Positions 1 to 10,051 of a DNA stretch of 64,000 bases are shown piece after piece. The first letter of the stretch is position 1; the number at the start of each line of letters is the position of its first letter. The notes beneath the pieces are model-generated. The model saw only the letters and a list, made by a program, of their open reading frames with translations. It had not been told where the DNA came from and ran no database searches. Both the position numbers and the translations under genes were made by a program. This stretch comes from Burkholderiales bacterium (lineage in GTDB: Bacteria; Pseudomonadota; Gammaproteobacteria; Burkholderiales; WYBJ01): the NCBI GenBank assembly GCA_022841915.1, contig JALHQN010000020.1:16428-80427 (forward strand). Reading direction: 5' to 3'.

Positions 1-1564
1 GCTTCTCCACGATCACGCCGAAGCAGTCGAAGGCCTGCGCGACCCGAGCAAAATCGGTCTCCCGATACTCGAAACACTCGCCCATGCGCGCGCGGTCTCG
101 ATCGCCGTAGGCGGTCGTCAGATTGCGCAGCCCCTGCGACAGGCTGTGATTGTTGTTCACCACGGTCACCGTCTTGATACCGCGCCTTCGTGCGGTCTCG
201 AGTTCGGGCAAGTGGTAATAAAAACCACCATCGCCGGTGAAGCAGATCACCGGCCGCTCCGGCGCCGCGCACTTGGCGCCCAAGGATGCCGGGAATGCCC
301 AACCGAGCGAGCCGGCAGCGCGGAAGTAGTTCTGAGCCGCCGACCTCAAATACACCAACGTGCCGGTCCATAGCGCAGAGTATCCGGTATCCGAGATGAC
401 GATGGCGTTATCAGGCAGGGCTTCCGTGAATTCGGCACACAGGCGCTCAGGACGCATCGGCAGGCTCTCGGCCGCACGTCGCGCACGAACTTCGGCATGC
501 CATTCGTCGACATGCTTCTGGCTTTGCCCCAGCCAGTCGGCGCGTTCGCCCGGCGCACAAGAGGCAGCGAGCGCCTCCATGCCGGCGCCGACATCCGCAA
601 GCAGGCCGATGGTCCCGGGATAGTTGCGGCCGATTTCGATCGGATCCTGGTCGATCTGCACCACCGGGATGCCTGGGCCCGGCAGCTTGAAGTTCGCGGT
701 CGTATGATCGCTGGTATTGCTGCCGGCGAAGATCACGAGATCTGCCTCGGCGACGACATGGTTCGCACAACTGCGCCCATACAGCCCGACCACGCCCCGG
801 AACAACGGGTGCTCTTCGAGCATGACCGCCTTGGCATCGAGCGTCACTACGACCACCGCCTGAATGCGCTGCGCCAATCGAGCGAGCGCTGCCTCCCCTC
901 CCGAAACCACGACGCCGCGATCGGCAACGATCACCGGACGTCGCGACCGCCCGATGGCCTCGGCAGCTTGTTTCACCGCGGCCGGATCCGGCGCGGGCCG
1001 GAACGCGGGATAGCGCGTGTGTGCGTGGTCGGCGACGATATCGAACTCGTCCTCGAGCACGGCCAGCGCATCGCCCGTCAATCCGGCAATGTCCAGATGA
1101 ACCGGGCGGGGCGTGCCGGTCGTCGCCTCGCGAAACGCCTGCCGGATCAGGTGCTGCATCTGATCGAGCGTTTCGATCTTGGCGTGGAACTTGGTCACCG
1201 CCGAGAACAGAGGCTCGTGCTGAACCTCCTGATAGGCATTCCGGTGCTGAAACTGAGGCACATGACGTCCGGTGAAGGCGACGACGGCGGAATGACCCAG
1301 GTAAGGATCCTGCATGGCGGCCGCAAGGTTGGCGGCACCGACCGACTGCGCGAAGCACACACCCGGCCGACCGGACACCCGTGCATACCCGTCGGCCATG
1401 TACGCGACCGCCTTCTCCGAGTGACCGAGGATGCGCGTGATGTTGCAGTCCTCCATCTCGGCAAGGGCCCGACGCAGCACCGCATCCATGAAGAACACGT
1501 GCGAAACTCCGTAAGCCTCCAGAGTCCGCGCAAACAAGCGCGCTCCGGTCATTCTCTGCGGCAT
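1..1564 (-). CDS. Thiamine-pyrophosphate-requiring enzyme (acetolactate synthase-like), 3' end beyond window
   Basis: Minus-strand open frame from ATG at 1564 (MPQRMTGARLFARTLEAYGVSHVFFMDAVLRRAL...) to the window edge. Contains a TPP-domain-like GDGGFYYHLPELETARR and NNNHS. Missing from the ORF track because it has no stop inside the window. Confidence 0.85.
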   Translation of the reverse strand, partial: MPQRMTGARLFARTLEAYGVSHVFFMDAVLRRALAEMEDCNITRILGHSEKAVAYMADGYARVSGRPGVCFAQSVGAANLAAAMQDPYLGHSAVVAFTGRHVPQFQHRNAYQEVQHEPLFSAVTKFHAKIETLDQMQHLIRQAFREATTGTPRPVHLDIAGLTGDALAVLEDEFDIVADHAHTRYPAFRPAPDPAAVKQAAEAIGRSRRPVIVADRGVVVSGGEAALARLAQRIQAVVVVTLDAKAVMLEEHPLFRGVVGLYGRSCANHVVAEADLVIFAGSNTSDHTTANFKLPGPGIPVVQIDQDPIEIGRNYPGTIGLLADVGAGMEALAASCAPGERADWLGQSQKHVDEWHAEVRARRAAESLPMRPERLCAEFTEALPDNAIVISDTGYSALWTGTLVYLRSAAQNYFRAAGSLGWAFPASLGAKCAAPERPVICFTGDGGFYYHLPELETARRRGIKTVTVVNNNHSLSQGLRNLTTAYGDRDRARMGECFEYRETDFARVAQAFDCFGVIVEK

Positions 1565-1655
1565 AGCGAACCCTTCATGAAGGACGATGGGAAGCGAGGC
1601 AATGGCCCTAGCTTCGCGGACAGGGAGCGATTCTCCGCAACCTGGCGCAAGAGTG

Positions 1656-2864
1656 TCAACGCAGTGCGCCGCGGATCGCGGCCAAGCGCGCCAGATGGAC
1701 GAGTTGCCTGATCTCGTCGGGCTTAGGCGCCGAACGCGCGATGTCCGCCGTGTTCACTGCCGCTGCAGCCCGGGCCGCCTCACGCATGCGTTCGGCCTGC
1801 GGGTAAGACCGCTCCTCGAACCCCAGCCGCCCGCGCGCATCGCATTCGCATGCTCGCAGCATCGAATCGAAGCGCTCAGGCCGGCGAAACGCATCGCATT
1901 GCTCGAGCACCTTGAGCAAGGTCTCGGGCCGCAGTTCCAGCGCGCGATGCACGTGGGTATGCCATTTTGCCACGGCAAGCGCCAGCTCTCGGCAGGCCAC
2001 AGGCACACGCAGACGCTCGCACAGGGCTTCGATCAGCGGCAAGGACCGCCCTTCGTGGCCGATGTGTCGCGGCCACTCGTCCCGTGGGGTCGTGCCCTTT
2101 CCCAAATCATGCACGAGCAGCGCAAAGCGGACTTCCAGCGATTCGCCGCGTTGCGCCGCACATCGAAGCGCCCGCATGACGTGCTCTCCCGTGTCGACCT
2201 CGGGATGATGCTGGGCCGGCTGCGGCACCCCGAAGAGACAATCGAGCTCGGGCAGGATGCGGGCAAGCGCACCGCACTCGCGCAACACCATGAACATCCG
2301 GACCGGATGCTCCGCCATCAGGCCACGGGCGAACTCCTGCCATACCCGCTCGGCCACCAGATGATCGACTTCGCCTTCGAGCACCATCTCACGCATGAGA
2401 ATTATGGTCTCGGGAGCCACGTCGAATCCGAAGCGGGCGGCGAATCTGGCGACCCGCAGCACCCGCACGGGGTCTTCGACGAACGCCGGGCCGATATGCC
2501 GCAGTATCCTCGATTGGATATCGCCGGCCCCGTTGAAAGGATCGATCAGGTCGCCGCGCTCGGCGCGAGCCATGGCATTGATGGTCAGATCGCGCCGGGC
2601 AAGATCATCCTCCAGCGTCACCTCCGGGGAGGCGAAAATCTGGAAGCCGCGATAGCCGCGCCCTGTCTTGCGCTCGGTGCGAGCCAGCGCATATTCCTCG
2701 TGCGTCGTCGGGTGCAGGAAGACCGGAAAATCACGCCCGACCGCACGATAGCCTAGCGCGACCATCTGCTCCGGCGTGGCGCCGACGACGACGAAATCGC
2801 GATCCTTCACCGGCAACCCGAGCAGTTCGTCGCGCACTGCGCCGCCGACTTCGTACACCTTCAC
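1656..2864 (-). CDS. cca: CCA-adding enzyme / multifunctional tRNA nucleotidyltransferase
   Basis: [34 protein letters not shown] nucleotidyltransferase motif, [11 protein letters not shown]-terminal HD region ([12 protein letters not shown]). Likely GTG start at 2864, overlapping the upstream gene's stop. Confidence 0.93.
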   Translation of the reverse strand: MKVYEVGGAVRDELLGLPVKDRDFVVVGATPEQMVALGYRAVGRDFPVFLHPTTHEEYALARTERKTGRGYRGFQIFASPEVTLEDDLARRDLTINAMARAERGDLIDPFNGAGDIQSRILRHIGPAFVEDPVRVLRVARFAARFGFDVAPETIILMREMVLEGEVDHLVAERVWQEFARGLMAEHPVRMFMVLRECGALARILPELDCLFGVPQPAQHHPEVDTGEHVMRALRCAAQRGESLEVRFALLVHDLGKGTTPRDEWPRHIGHEGRSLPLIEALCERLRVPVACRELALAVAKWHTHVHRALELRPETLLKVLEQCDAFRRPERFDSMLRACECDARGRLGFEERSYPQAERMREAARAAAAVNTADIARSAPKPDEIRQLVHLARLAAIRGALR

Positions 2865-3514
2865 CGATAGGGCTCGTAGTCGTCGATGCGTTCCGTTTCG
2901 GCCAAGGCCGCGGCGCACCACTCCTGCACGGCAGGAAGCTGCCATAGTCGGTCCGCGTATGCCGCGAGCGCACCGTCCAATCCCACGCCATAGGTCCTGA
3001 AGCGCGAAACAACGGGCGCATACATCGCATCCGCCACGCTGAATTCGCCGAACAGAAACGGTCCGCCCGAGCACGCCAGGCACTGGGCCCAGCTTACCCG
3101 GATCCGGGCAATGTCCGCCGCGACATCCGCCGTATGCCCCTGCCCCGGATAGCTGCCCCGGATATTCATAGGCATGTGTGTGCGCAGACGAGCGAACCCA
3201 GCGTGCATTTCCGCACTTACGCTTCTAGCCGCCGCACGTTGCGCAGGGTCGCCCGGCCATAGCCCCAGCGTCGGATACTTATCGGCCAGATATTCGCCGA
3301 TCGCCAAGGAGTCCCATACGGTCACTGCCCCATCGACCAGCACCGGCACTTTGCCCGCGGGGGACACTGCCAGGATGCGTTCCTTGTAGCCCGACTCGAA
3401 CAAGGCAACACGCTCTTCCTCGAAGGGAAGTCCGAAATGGCGCATCGGCAGCCATGCGCGCATCGACCACGACGAGTAATTCTTGTTGCCGACGATAAGG
3501 CGCATTGCACTCAT
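2861..3514 (-). CDS. Glutathione S-transferase family protein
   Basis: N-terminal thioredoxin-fold pattern [23 protein letters not shown]...[28 protein letters not shown]. Confidence 0.9.
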   Translation of the reverse strand: MSAMRLIVGNKNYSSWSMRAWLPMRHFGLPFEEERVALFESGYKERILAVSPAGKVPVLVDGAVTVWDSLAIGEYLADKYPTLGLWPGDPAQRAAARSVSAEMHAGFARLRTHMPMNIRGSYPGQGHTADVAADIARIRVSWAQCLACSGGPFLFGEFSVADAMYAPVVSRFRTYGVGLDGALAAYADRLWQLPAVQEWCAAALAETERIDDYEPYR

Positions 3515-3622
3515 GGATGACTGAACAGGTCTACACGGCTAACGACTGTCCGAGGATAACACCCGCCTCATGCCTCGCCTTCCATTCGACTGGGCTTGGC
3601 AAAACGGCGGGTATCGGAAACC

Positions 3623-3644
3623 CCGGCACCTTCCAAGGTGCCGG
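3623..3644. other. Perfect inverted repeat (CCGGCACCTT-CC-AAGGTGCCGG) in the intergenic region
   Basis: Exact 10-bp arms read directly. No T-tract follows, so a terminator role is uncertain. Confidence 0.5.
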
Positions 3645-3771
3645 CCATGCCAAGGGCAGGGACGGACGACGACAACCATCGTCGCATCTGCTCGTCGATG
3701 ACGCGTATGCGGGAACGAGCGCTACTGTCGTTTGCAGGTGAAACCGATCCGAGCACCGCGAAGAAAGCGCA

Positions 3772-4722
3772 TCACCGACGCGGCCTCGATCGATACTCGT
3801 CGTAGGAGCGGTTACGCGCGCACTGCAGGTAAGTCGGCAGCACGGCCTCGAGATGGGCCGGCTGGGAGGGAAAAATCTCGGGCCAGGGACAGTTGCAGAC
3901 GTTGTCCACCGACATGGAGCGCAGGTTGTCGCGGGTGAGCAACTTCACCGGGGCGAACTCCATCGCAAACGCTTGCAGATAGGAGGCCGTCTTGCCCAAG
4001 CCGATGATGGGCCGCGGGCAGCCGATCGTCCGGCCTGTGATTTCGATCAGGTCGCGCAAGGTGTAGACGGTCGGCCCGCATAGATCATAGCGCTGACCGA
4101 ATGTCGCCGGATTGGCGAGCGCATCGGCGAACGCGCGCGCGACGTCCTCGACCCAAACAGGCTGAAACCGTGCATTGGGCGACCCGAGCGGAATGAACGG
4201 GGCCAGGCGCAACATGTTGGCGAAAAGATTGAGGAAGCTGTCGCCGCGGCCGAAGATGACCGAAGGACGGAACACCGTCACATCGACGCCCGTCGCGCCA
4301 GCGGCCAGCACTCGCGCCTCCCCCTCCGCCTTGCTGCGCAGATACCGACTAGGCCCCTGGAGATCAGCGCCCAGAGCGCTCATGTGTACGAAGCGCTTCA
4401 CGCCTGCGCGTTGGCAAGCCGCGAGCACCCGTGCCGGAAGTTCCGCATGCGCACGCTCGAACGCATCGCGCCGAGATTCGTGCAGTATGCCGACCAGATT
4501 GACCACCGCGTCGGCACCGGCCAGTATCGCGTCAAGGTCGGCGTCTTGGTGGATATTGCACTCCACGACGGAAACGGTGGGCAGTACGAGCAGTTCGCGC
4601 TTCGCCCGCTCCCGGCTGCGCGTAGGCACCATGCAAGCGATGCCTCGCTCGGAGAGCAGGCTCGCGAGATGGGTGCCGACGAATCCTGCCCCACCGATCA
4701 GGGCGACGTTACGAATCTGCAT
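3772..4722 (-). CDS. Complex I NDUFA9-type NAD-dependent epimerase/dehydratase family protein
   Basis: MQIRNVALIGGAGFVGTHLASLLSERG Rossmann motif; VVNLVGILHES; short-chain epimerase layout. Confidence 0.85.
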   Translation of the reverse strand: MQIRNVALIGGAGFVGTHLASLLSERGIACMVPTRSRERAKRELLVLPTVSVVECNIHQDADLDAILAGADAVVNLVGILHESRRDAFERAHAELPARVLAACQRAGVKRFVHMSALGADLQGPSRYLRSKAEGEARVLAAGATGVDVTVFRPSVIFGRGDSFLNLFANMLRLAPFIPLGSPNARFQPVWVEDVARAFADALANPATFGQRYDLCGPTVYTLRDLIEITGRTIGCPRPIIGLGKTASYLQAFAMEFAPVKLLTRDNLRSMSVDNVCNCPWPEIFPSQPAHLEAVLPTYLQCARNRSYDEYRSRPRR

Positions 4723-4739
4723 CGTTGCTGGGCCTCGAT

Positions 4740-6659
4740 CTACTTGTTGTCCGTGGCGCTCGCCCGCGGCGGAATGGTGCCGATGCGCTCCTTGAGCGAC
4801 ACCACCCGCTGACCGAACATCCGCGCGTAGAAGGTTGCATTGGACATGACCTTCTTCACGTAGTCACGGGTTTCGTTGAAGGGGATGGTTTCGGAGTAGA
4901 TCGCCGCTTCCATCTCTTCTTCCGCGCGCCAGGCGCGCGCACGCCCGGGACCGGCGTTGTACCCGGCAGACGCGAGCACCGGCTGATTGTCCAACAGATC
5001 CAGAACGTACCTCATGTAATACGTGCCCAAAGAGATATTCACATCGAGATCGTTGACGAGCGTCTGGCGAAAGCTGGTCATGCCGAGTTTACCCGCGACC
5101 CACTGTGCCGTTGCAGGCATCAGCTGCATCAGGCCCGACGCACCCGCGTGCGAGCGGGCATCGGCGATGAAGCGACTCTCCTGACGCACGAGCCCGAATA
5201 CCCAGGCTTCGTCCAGGCCGTGTTGCGCCGAGTACACGCGAAACTGTTCACGGAATGGCGCCAGGTAACGCAGGCCGAAGTCATGCACGGCGCGGGTTCG
5301 TTCAGCAGTATTGATCGCCCGGTCCCAAAGTTCATTGCGGCGCGCAAGCTCGGCCGCTGCCAGCAGTTGGCGATCATCGAGGGCGCCGATGGCCCAGGCC
5401 CATTCCCGGTTGCCTTCGAAACGCAAGCCCAGTCGATACAGCGCGAGCGCTCGCCTGATGGCCGGCACACCGGCAATCGCACGGATCTCGCTCTCCGAAG
5501 GCCGGTACGACTCGGCGGGCGGCCCGATGGCGTCACCCAGCTCCTCGCCAGCGAGCAGTCCGTAGAAGTTGTGTTCGGTCGAAAGCGGTGCCAGGAGCGC
5601 GTTCGCCGCAGCCCGCTGCCCCTTGACCTTGAGCGCTCGCGCCTTCCAGTAGCGCCATTCGGGCTCGGCACGCGCACCTTCGCCCATCGATTCGATCGTG
5701 TCGAGCAGTTCATCCCATCGCGATAAGCGCAGCGCTGCCCGGGCTTTCCACTGGAGCTGCGCATCGGTGAGCTTGCCGGCGAGCGCGAACCAGGCGAGCG
5801 CTTCGGGATCATGACGCAGCGTCGCCCAATGGGCGAGCTGACCCCAGACGTGCTCTCGCTCTTCGACGCTGAACGCCCCCGCAAGCGCGCGCCACCGCGT
5901 GGCAGCTTCCTGCGGGGCGGTGCGCGCCAGCCGCTGCAGTGCGAACATGACGACCTCCCGATCGCCCCGGTCACCCACCGCATGCTTGCGTTCCAGAAAC
6001 AGGCGCGGATTGCCGGAGGCCTGAGCCAGCGCCTTGGCGTCGAGAGCATCCTTCTGCGGCAGATAGCGGTTGAGGCCGCTCGCCAAGGTCACTTGCCCTT
6101 GCTGCAACGCCAAGCGGACACGCCCCCAGATATCGACATGGCTGATCGCTCCCGCACGGATCGCGGCGTCGAACACCGGATTGCAGGCCGTGGGCAGAGG
6201 GCGTCCGCGCAGCCAATACGTGCGCGCACGACGCATCGCCTCGTCGTCACCGTTGGCGATCCCTCGCTGCATGGCGTAGCAGGTGACTTCGATGTCTTCA
6301 CTGCGTATCCCGACCTGATCGGTCTGGAACGCATCCCATTGCCCGCGCCTGCCGAGGGACTTGAGCCAGTCGTTGCGCAGGCGGTCCGATAAAGGACCGT
6401 CGGCGAGCGCCGCGAGCATGTCCCTCACCTCGGCCGCCGGCACCTCGTCGAGTCGTTGCCGGATGCGCCAATAAGCGACGTAGGGGTAAAGGGTGTGCTG
6501 AACAAGCGCGGGCGCCAACTGGTCGAGCTTGGCCCGATTGCCGGTGCGAAACGCCTCCCGGGCTGCCATGAATTCCTCGTCCTGCTGCGCCCATGCGCCG
6601 GGTGCTGCGCTCAGCAGGGCGAAGAGTGCGATCCAGGCGAGCCTGACTTGGATCGCGAC
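4740..6659 (-). CDS. slt: Soluble lytic murein transglycosylase
   Basis: Signal peptide (VRLAWIALFALLSAAPGAWA), superhelical repeats, C-terminal SLT domain RQESRFIADARSHAGASGLMQLMPATAQWVA and ASAGYNAGPGRARAWR. Likely start is the GTG near 6659, not the annotated ATG at 6722. Confidence 0.93.
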   Translation of the reverse strand, partial: VAIQVRLAWIALFALLSAAPGAWAQQDEEFMAAREAFRTGNRAKLDQLAPALVQHTLYPYVAYWRIRQRLDEVPAAEVRDMLAALADGPLSDRLRNDWLKSLGRRGQWDAFQTDQVGIRSEDIEVTCYAMQRGIANGDDEAMRRARTYWLRGRPLPTACNPVFDAAIRAGAISHVDIWGRVRLALQQGQVTLASGLNRYLPQKDALDAKALAQASGNPRLFLERKHAVGDRGDREVVMFALQRLARTAPQEAATRWRALAGAFSVEEREHVWGQLAHWATLRHDPEALAWFALAGKLTDAQLQWKARAALRLSRWDELLDTIESMGEGARAEPEWRYWKARALKVKGQRAAANALLAPLSTEHNFYGLLAGEELGDAIGPPAESYRPSESEIRAIAGVPAIRRALALYRLGLRFEGNREWAWAIGALDDRQLLAAAELARRNELWDRAINTAERTRAVHDFGLRYLAPFREQFRVYSAQHGLDEAWVFGLVRQESRFIADARSHAGASGLMQLMPATAQWVAGKLGMTSFRQTLVNDLDVNISLGTYYMRYVLDLLDNQPVLASAGYNAGPGRARAWRAEEEMEAAIYSETIPFNETRDYVKKVMSNATFYARMFGQRVVSLKERIGTIPPRASATDNK

Positions 6660-6681
6660 CCAGTCGAGTCGTTCTCTCGCG

Positions 6682-8196
6682 CTAACGCAAGAACAGCTTG
6701 TATGCGGAATTGCGGGTCTCATCGCGAAACGGATACCCCAGCTGTTTCAGAAATCTGCGGAAACGTGCGTGGTCGGCGGCCGGAACCTGCATGCCCACCA
6801 GCACCCGGCCGTAATCTGCGCCGTGGTTGCGGTAGTGGAACAAACTGATATTCCAACCGTGGTTCATCGCGGTCAGGAAGCGCATCAAGGCCCCCGGCCG
6901 TTCCGGGAATTCGAACCGGTAGAGGATCTCGCTGTCGACAGCCTGAGGTGCATGACCACCGACGGTATGACGAATGTGCAGCTTGGCAAGTTCATTGTCC
7001 GAAAGATCCAGGCATGTCAGTCCACCCTGCTGCAGCTGCGCCATCGTGGTCGCCGTCTCGGCCCGATCGCGCACCTGCAAACCGACGAAGACATGCGCCT
7101 GCCCCGGGCTCGCGTATCGATAGTTGAATTCAGTGATGTTGCGGGCTCCGATGAGGGTGCAGAAGTCGCGGAAGCTGCCCGGACGCTCCGGGATCGTCAC
7201 CGCCAGCAGCGCCTCGCGGTGCTCGCCGAGCTCGGCTTGCTCGGCCACGAAACGCAGACGATCGAAGTTCATGTTCGCGCCGCAGGCCACCGCCACGAGC
7301 GTTTCGTCCTTGATGCGTCGGCGCTCGACGTAGCGCTTGGCACCGGCAATCGCCAGCGCACCCGCCGGCTCGAGGATGGAGCGCGTGTCCTGAAACACGT
7401 CCTTGATCGCGGCGCAAATCGCGTCGGTATCGACGAGAATGATGTCGTCGACCAGTTCCCGGCACAAGCGGAACGTCTCGCGACCGACCTGCTTCACGGC
7501 AACGCCGTCGGCGAACAAGCCGACCTGCTCGAGACGCACTCGCCGCCCCGCCTTGAGCGATTGGGACATCGCGTCGGAATCGACCGGCTCCACGCCGATC
7601 AGGCGTATGTCCGGACGCAAGCGCTTGACGTACGCGCCGATACCGGAAATCAGACCGCCGCCGCCGATGGCGACGAAAATCGCGTGTATCGGGCGCGTAT
7701 GCTGGCGCAGTATCTCCATGCCGATCGTGCCCTGGCCGGCGATGACATCCGGGTCGTCGTAGGGGTGCACGAACGTCGCACCGCTGCGCGCCATCAGCGC
7801 CCGGGCATGAGCGTACGCATCGTCGTAAGAGTCACCGTGAAGCACGACGTTCGCGCCACGATCTGCCACCGCCTGGATCTTGATCTGCGGCGTGGTGACA
7901 GGCATCACGATCGTTGCTTTGCAGCCGAGCTTCTGCGCAGCCAAGGCCACACCCTGCGCATGATTGCCTGCCGAGGCCGCGATGACCCCGCGCTTGAGCG
8001 CAGCCGCCGGCAAGCGCGACATCTTGTTGTAGGCGCCGCGCAGCTTGAAGGAGAACACAGGCTGCATGTCCTCGCGCTTGAGCAGCAGCTCATTGCCTAG
8101 CCGCGCCGACAGCGCCGATGCGCGTTCCAGCGGCGTTTCGATAGCCACGTCGTAAACGCTGGCCATCAGAATGCGTTCCAGGTAGTCGTTGATCAT
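6682..8196 (-). CDS. ilvA: Threonine ammonia-lyase, biosynthetic
   Basis: PLP motif SFKLRGAYNKM, GGGGLISGIG, two C-terminal ACT-like regulatory repeats (ERPGSFRDFCTLIG, ERPGALMRFLTAM). Confidence 0.95.
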   Translation of the reverse strand: MINDYLERILMASVYDVAIETPLERASALSARLGNELLLKREDMQPVFSFKLRGAYNKMSRLPAAALKRGVIAASAGNHAQGVALAAQKLGCKATIVMPVTTPQIKIQAVADRGANVVLHGDSYDDAYAHARALMARSGATFVHPYDDPDVIAGQGTIGMEILRQHTRPIHAIFVAIGGGGLISGIGAYVKRLRPDIRLIGVEPVDSDAMSQSLKAGRRVRLEQVGLFADGVAVKQVGRETFRLCRELVDDIILVDTDAICAAIKDVFQDTRSILEPAGALAIAGAKRYVERRRIKDETLVAVACGANMNFDRLRFVAEQAELGEHREALLAVTIPERPGSFRDFCTLIGARNITEFNYRYASPGQAHVFVGLQVRDRAETATTMAQLQQGGLTCLDLSDNELAKLHIRHTVGGHAPQAVDSEILYRFEFPERPGALMRFLTAMNHGWNISLFHYRNHGADYGRVLVGMQVPAADHARFRRFLKQLGYPFRDETRNSAYKLFLR

Positions 8197-8408
8197 CGCG
8201 GTTCGGGGTTGAGCGCTGTTTCGGGGCTGCGTCTGCCGCTGTCGCCACGATCATCGGCTGGACGCCAGTCGGTTCGTCGGCAGGAAGCGCTCATGCAGGG
8301 AAGAAGGCATTGGCGAGCGTCGGAGCCAGTTTAGCCGGAATCGGCGCATTGTGAAAACCATCGCGGCTCGATATGCTTCGATGCACTCGAACATTTCCCC
8401 CTTGGCGC

Positions 8409-9074
8409 ATGACTCAGGACGAACTCAAGCAAGCTGTCGCAGCGGCAGCGGTCGAACGTTTGCCGCTCGATGCCATCATCGGCGTCGGCACCGGCTCGAC
8501 GGCGAACTGTTTCATCGACGCCCTGGCGGAGCGCAAGCGCTCGGTTCGAGCGACGGTCGCAAGCTCGCAAGCCAGCGCCGAGCGCCTGCGCAAGCACGGC
8601 ATCATGGTGCTGGAGCTCAACGAAGTCGAGTCGCTGCCGGTCTACGTCGACGGCGCCGACGAGATCGATGCGCGGATGGCGATGATCAAGGGCGGTGGTG
8701 GCGCCCTCACACGCGAGAAGATCGTCGCCGCGGTCGCCCGGCAATTCGTGTGCATCGCGGATCAGTCGAAACTCGTCGACAAGCTCGGTCGCTTTCCGCT
8801 GCCGATCGAAGTCATCCCCATGGCCCGCGCCCATGTCGAACGCGAAATGCGCGCGCTCGGGGGCGAACCCCGGTTGCGCACGGGCTTCACGACCGACAAC
8901 GGCAATCAGATTCTCGACGTGCACGGACTCGACATCGCGGACGCCGTCGCGCTCGAAACCCGGATCGACCATATCGCGGGCGTCGTCAGCAACGGGCTCT
9001 TCGCCAGACGCGGCGCCGACGTGCTGATCCTCGGCACTGCGAGCGGCGTCCGGATAATCGAGCGTTCGTCCTAG
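8409..9074 (+). CDS. rpiA: Ribose-5-phosphate isomerase A
   Basis: [61 protein letters not shown]. Confidence 0.96.
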   Translation: MTQDELKQAVAAAAVERLPLDAIIGVGTGSTANCFIDALAERKRSVRATVASSQASAERLRKHGIMVLELNEVESLPVYVDGADEIDARMAMIKGGGGALTREKIVAAVARQFVCIADQSKLVDKLGRFPLPIEVIPMARAHVEREMRALGGEPRLRTGFTTDNGNQILDVHGLDIADAVALETRIDHIAGVVSNGLFARRGADVLILGTASGVRIIERSS

Positions 9075-9164
9075 ACTGGTCACGTACAACAGCGCGCCTT
9101 GGCAACACAACTGTCACATTGAGACTCTAAGCTCCCGCCTTTGCCCCGTCGTTCGGAGACCATC

Positions 9165-9869
9165 ATGAGCGAGCACATATCCAAGCAATTCGACCACGAG
9201 CTCGAAGGTGTGCGCGCCCGTGTCCTCCATATGGGTGGCGCGGTCGAAGAGCAGATCTTGCGCGCACTGCAGGCCTTGACCACCGGCGACATGGATCTCG
9301 CGCGCCAGGTCATCGCCGACGACCATCGCATCAACACGATGGAAGTTCAGCTCGACGAGGAATGCTGCACCATCATCGCGCGCCGCCAGCCGACGGCCGG
9401 GGATCTGCGTTTGCTGATGGCGGTGATCAAGACGATCACCGATCTGGAGCGCATCGGCGACGAGGCGCAGAAGATTGCCCGCATGGCTGAACTCTTCTAC
9501 AGCCCGGACCGCACGCCCCCACCTCGGACCGTCGACGTAAAGCACGTCGCGGTCGTGGCGCTCGAGATGTTGCGCATGGCGCTGGACGCGTTCGCGCGGC
9601 TCGACGTGAGCACGGCCGCAGAGGTCGTCAAGCGCGATCAGCATGTCGACGAGGAATTCCGCTCCATCCTGCGCCAACTCATCACCTTCATGATGGAAGA
9701 TCCGCGCACGATCTCCCCGTCGCTGGAGATCCTGTTCGTCGCCAAGGCGATCGAGCGCATCGGGGATCACGCCAAGAACATGTCCGAATACGTGATTTAC
9801 ATGGTCAAGGGCAAGGACGTACGCCATCTCGCACCCGATGCTTTCGCCCGGGAGACGATGGAGCCCTGA
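9165..9869 (+). CDS. phoU: Phosphate transport system regulator PhoU
   Basis: MSEHISKQFDHELEGVRARVLHMGGAVEEQI...; tandem E/DxxxD three-helix repeats; AIERIGDHAKNMSEYVIYMVKGKDVRH. Confidence 0.96.
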   Translation: MSEHISKQFDHELEGVRARVLHMGGAVEEQILRALQALTTGDMDLARQVIADDHRINTMEVQLDEECCTIIARRQPTAGDLRLLMAVIKTITDLERIGDEAQKIARMAELFYSPDRTPPPRTVDVKHVAVVALEMLRMALDAFARLDVSTAAEVVKRDQHVDEEFRSILRQLITFMMEDPRTISPSLEILFVAKAIERIGDHAKNMSEYVIYMVKGKDVRHLAPDAFARETMEP

Positions 9870-10051
9870 ACTGGTCCACGGTCACCCCCTGCAGTGCCTC
9901 GCTGCCCCGCCACTGATCCACCGCAAATCCATTGCGGGCAAGTGGTGGGATAATCACCGTATGTCGTCCCACGTATCATCCAAAATCCCTTGCACGACGC
10001 CGTCCGCAGGCACGAGCCCCAAGCTCGCCCCAGGGTCGCGGGGAGCATGGC

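Noticed and set aside
1587-2756. 389-aa plus-strand ORF
   Set aside because: Antisense to cca, which has clear nucleotidyltransferase and HD motifs.
9111-9117. CTGTCAC Pho-box half-site upstream of phoU
   Set aside because: Only one half matches the 18-bp Pho box; the expected second repeat 11 bp away is poor. Not enough to call.
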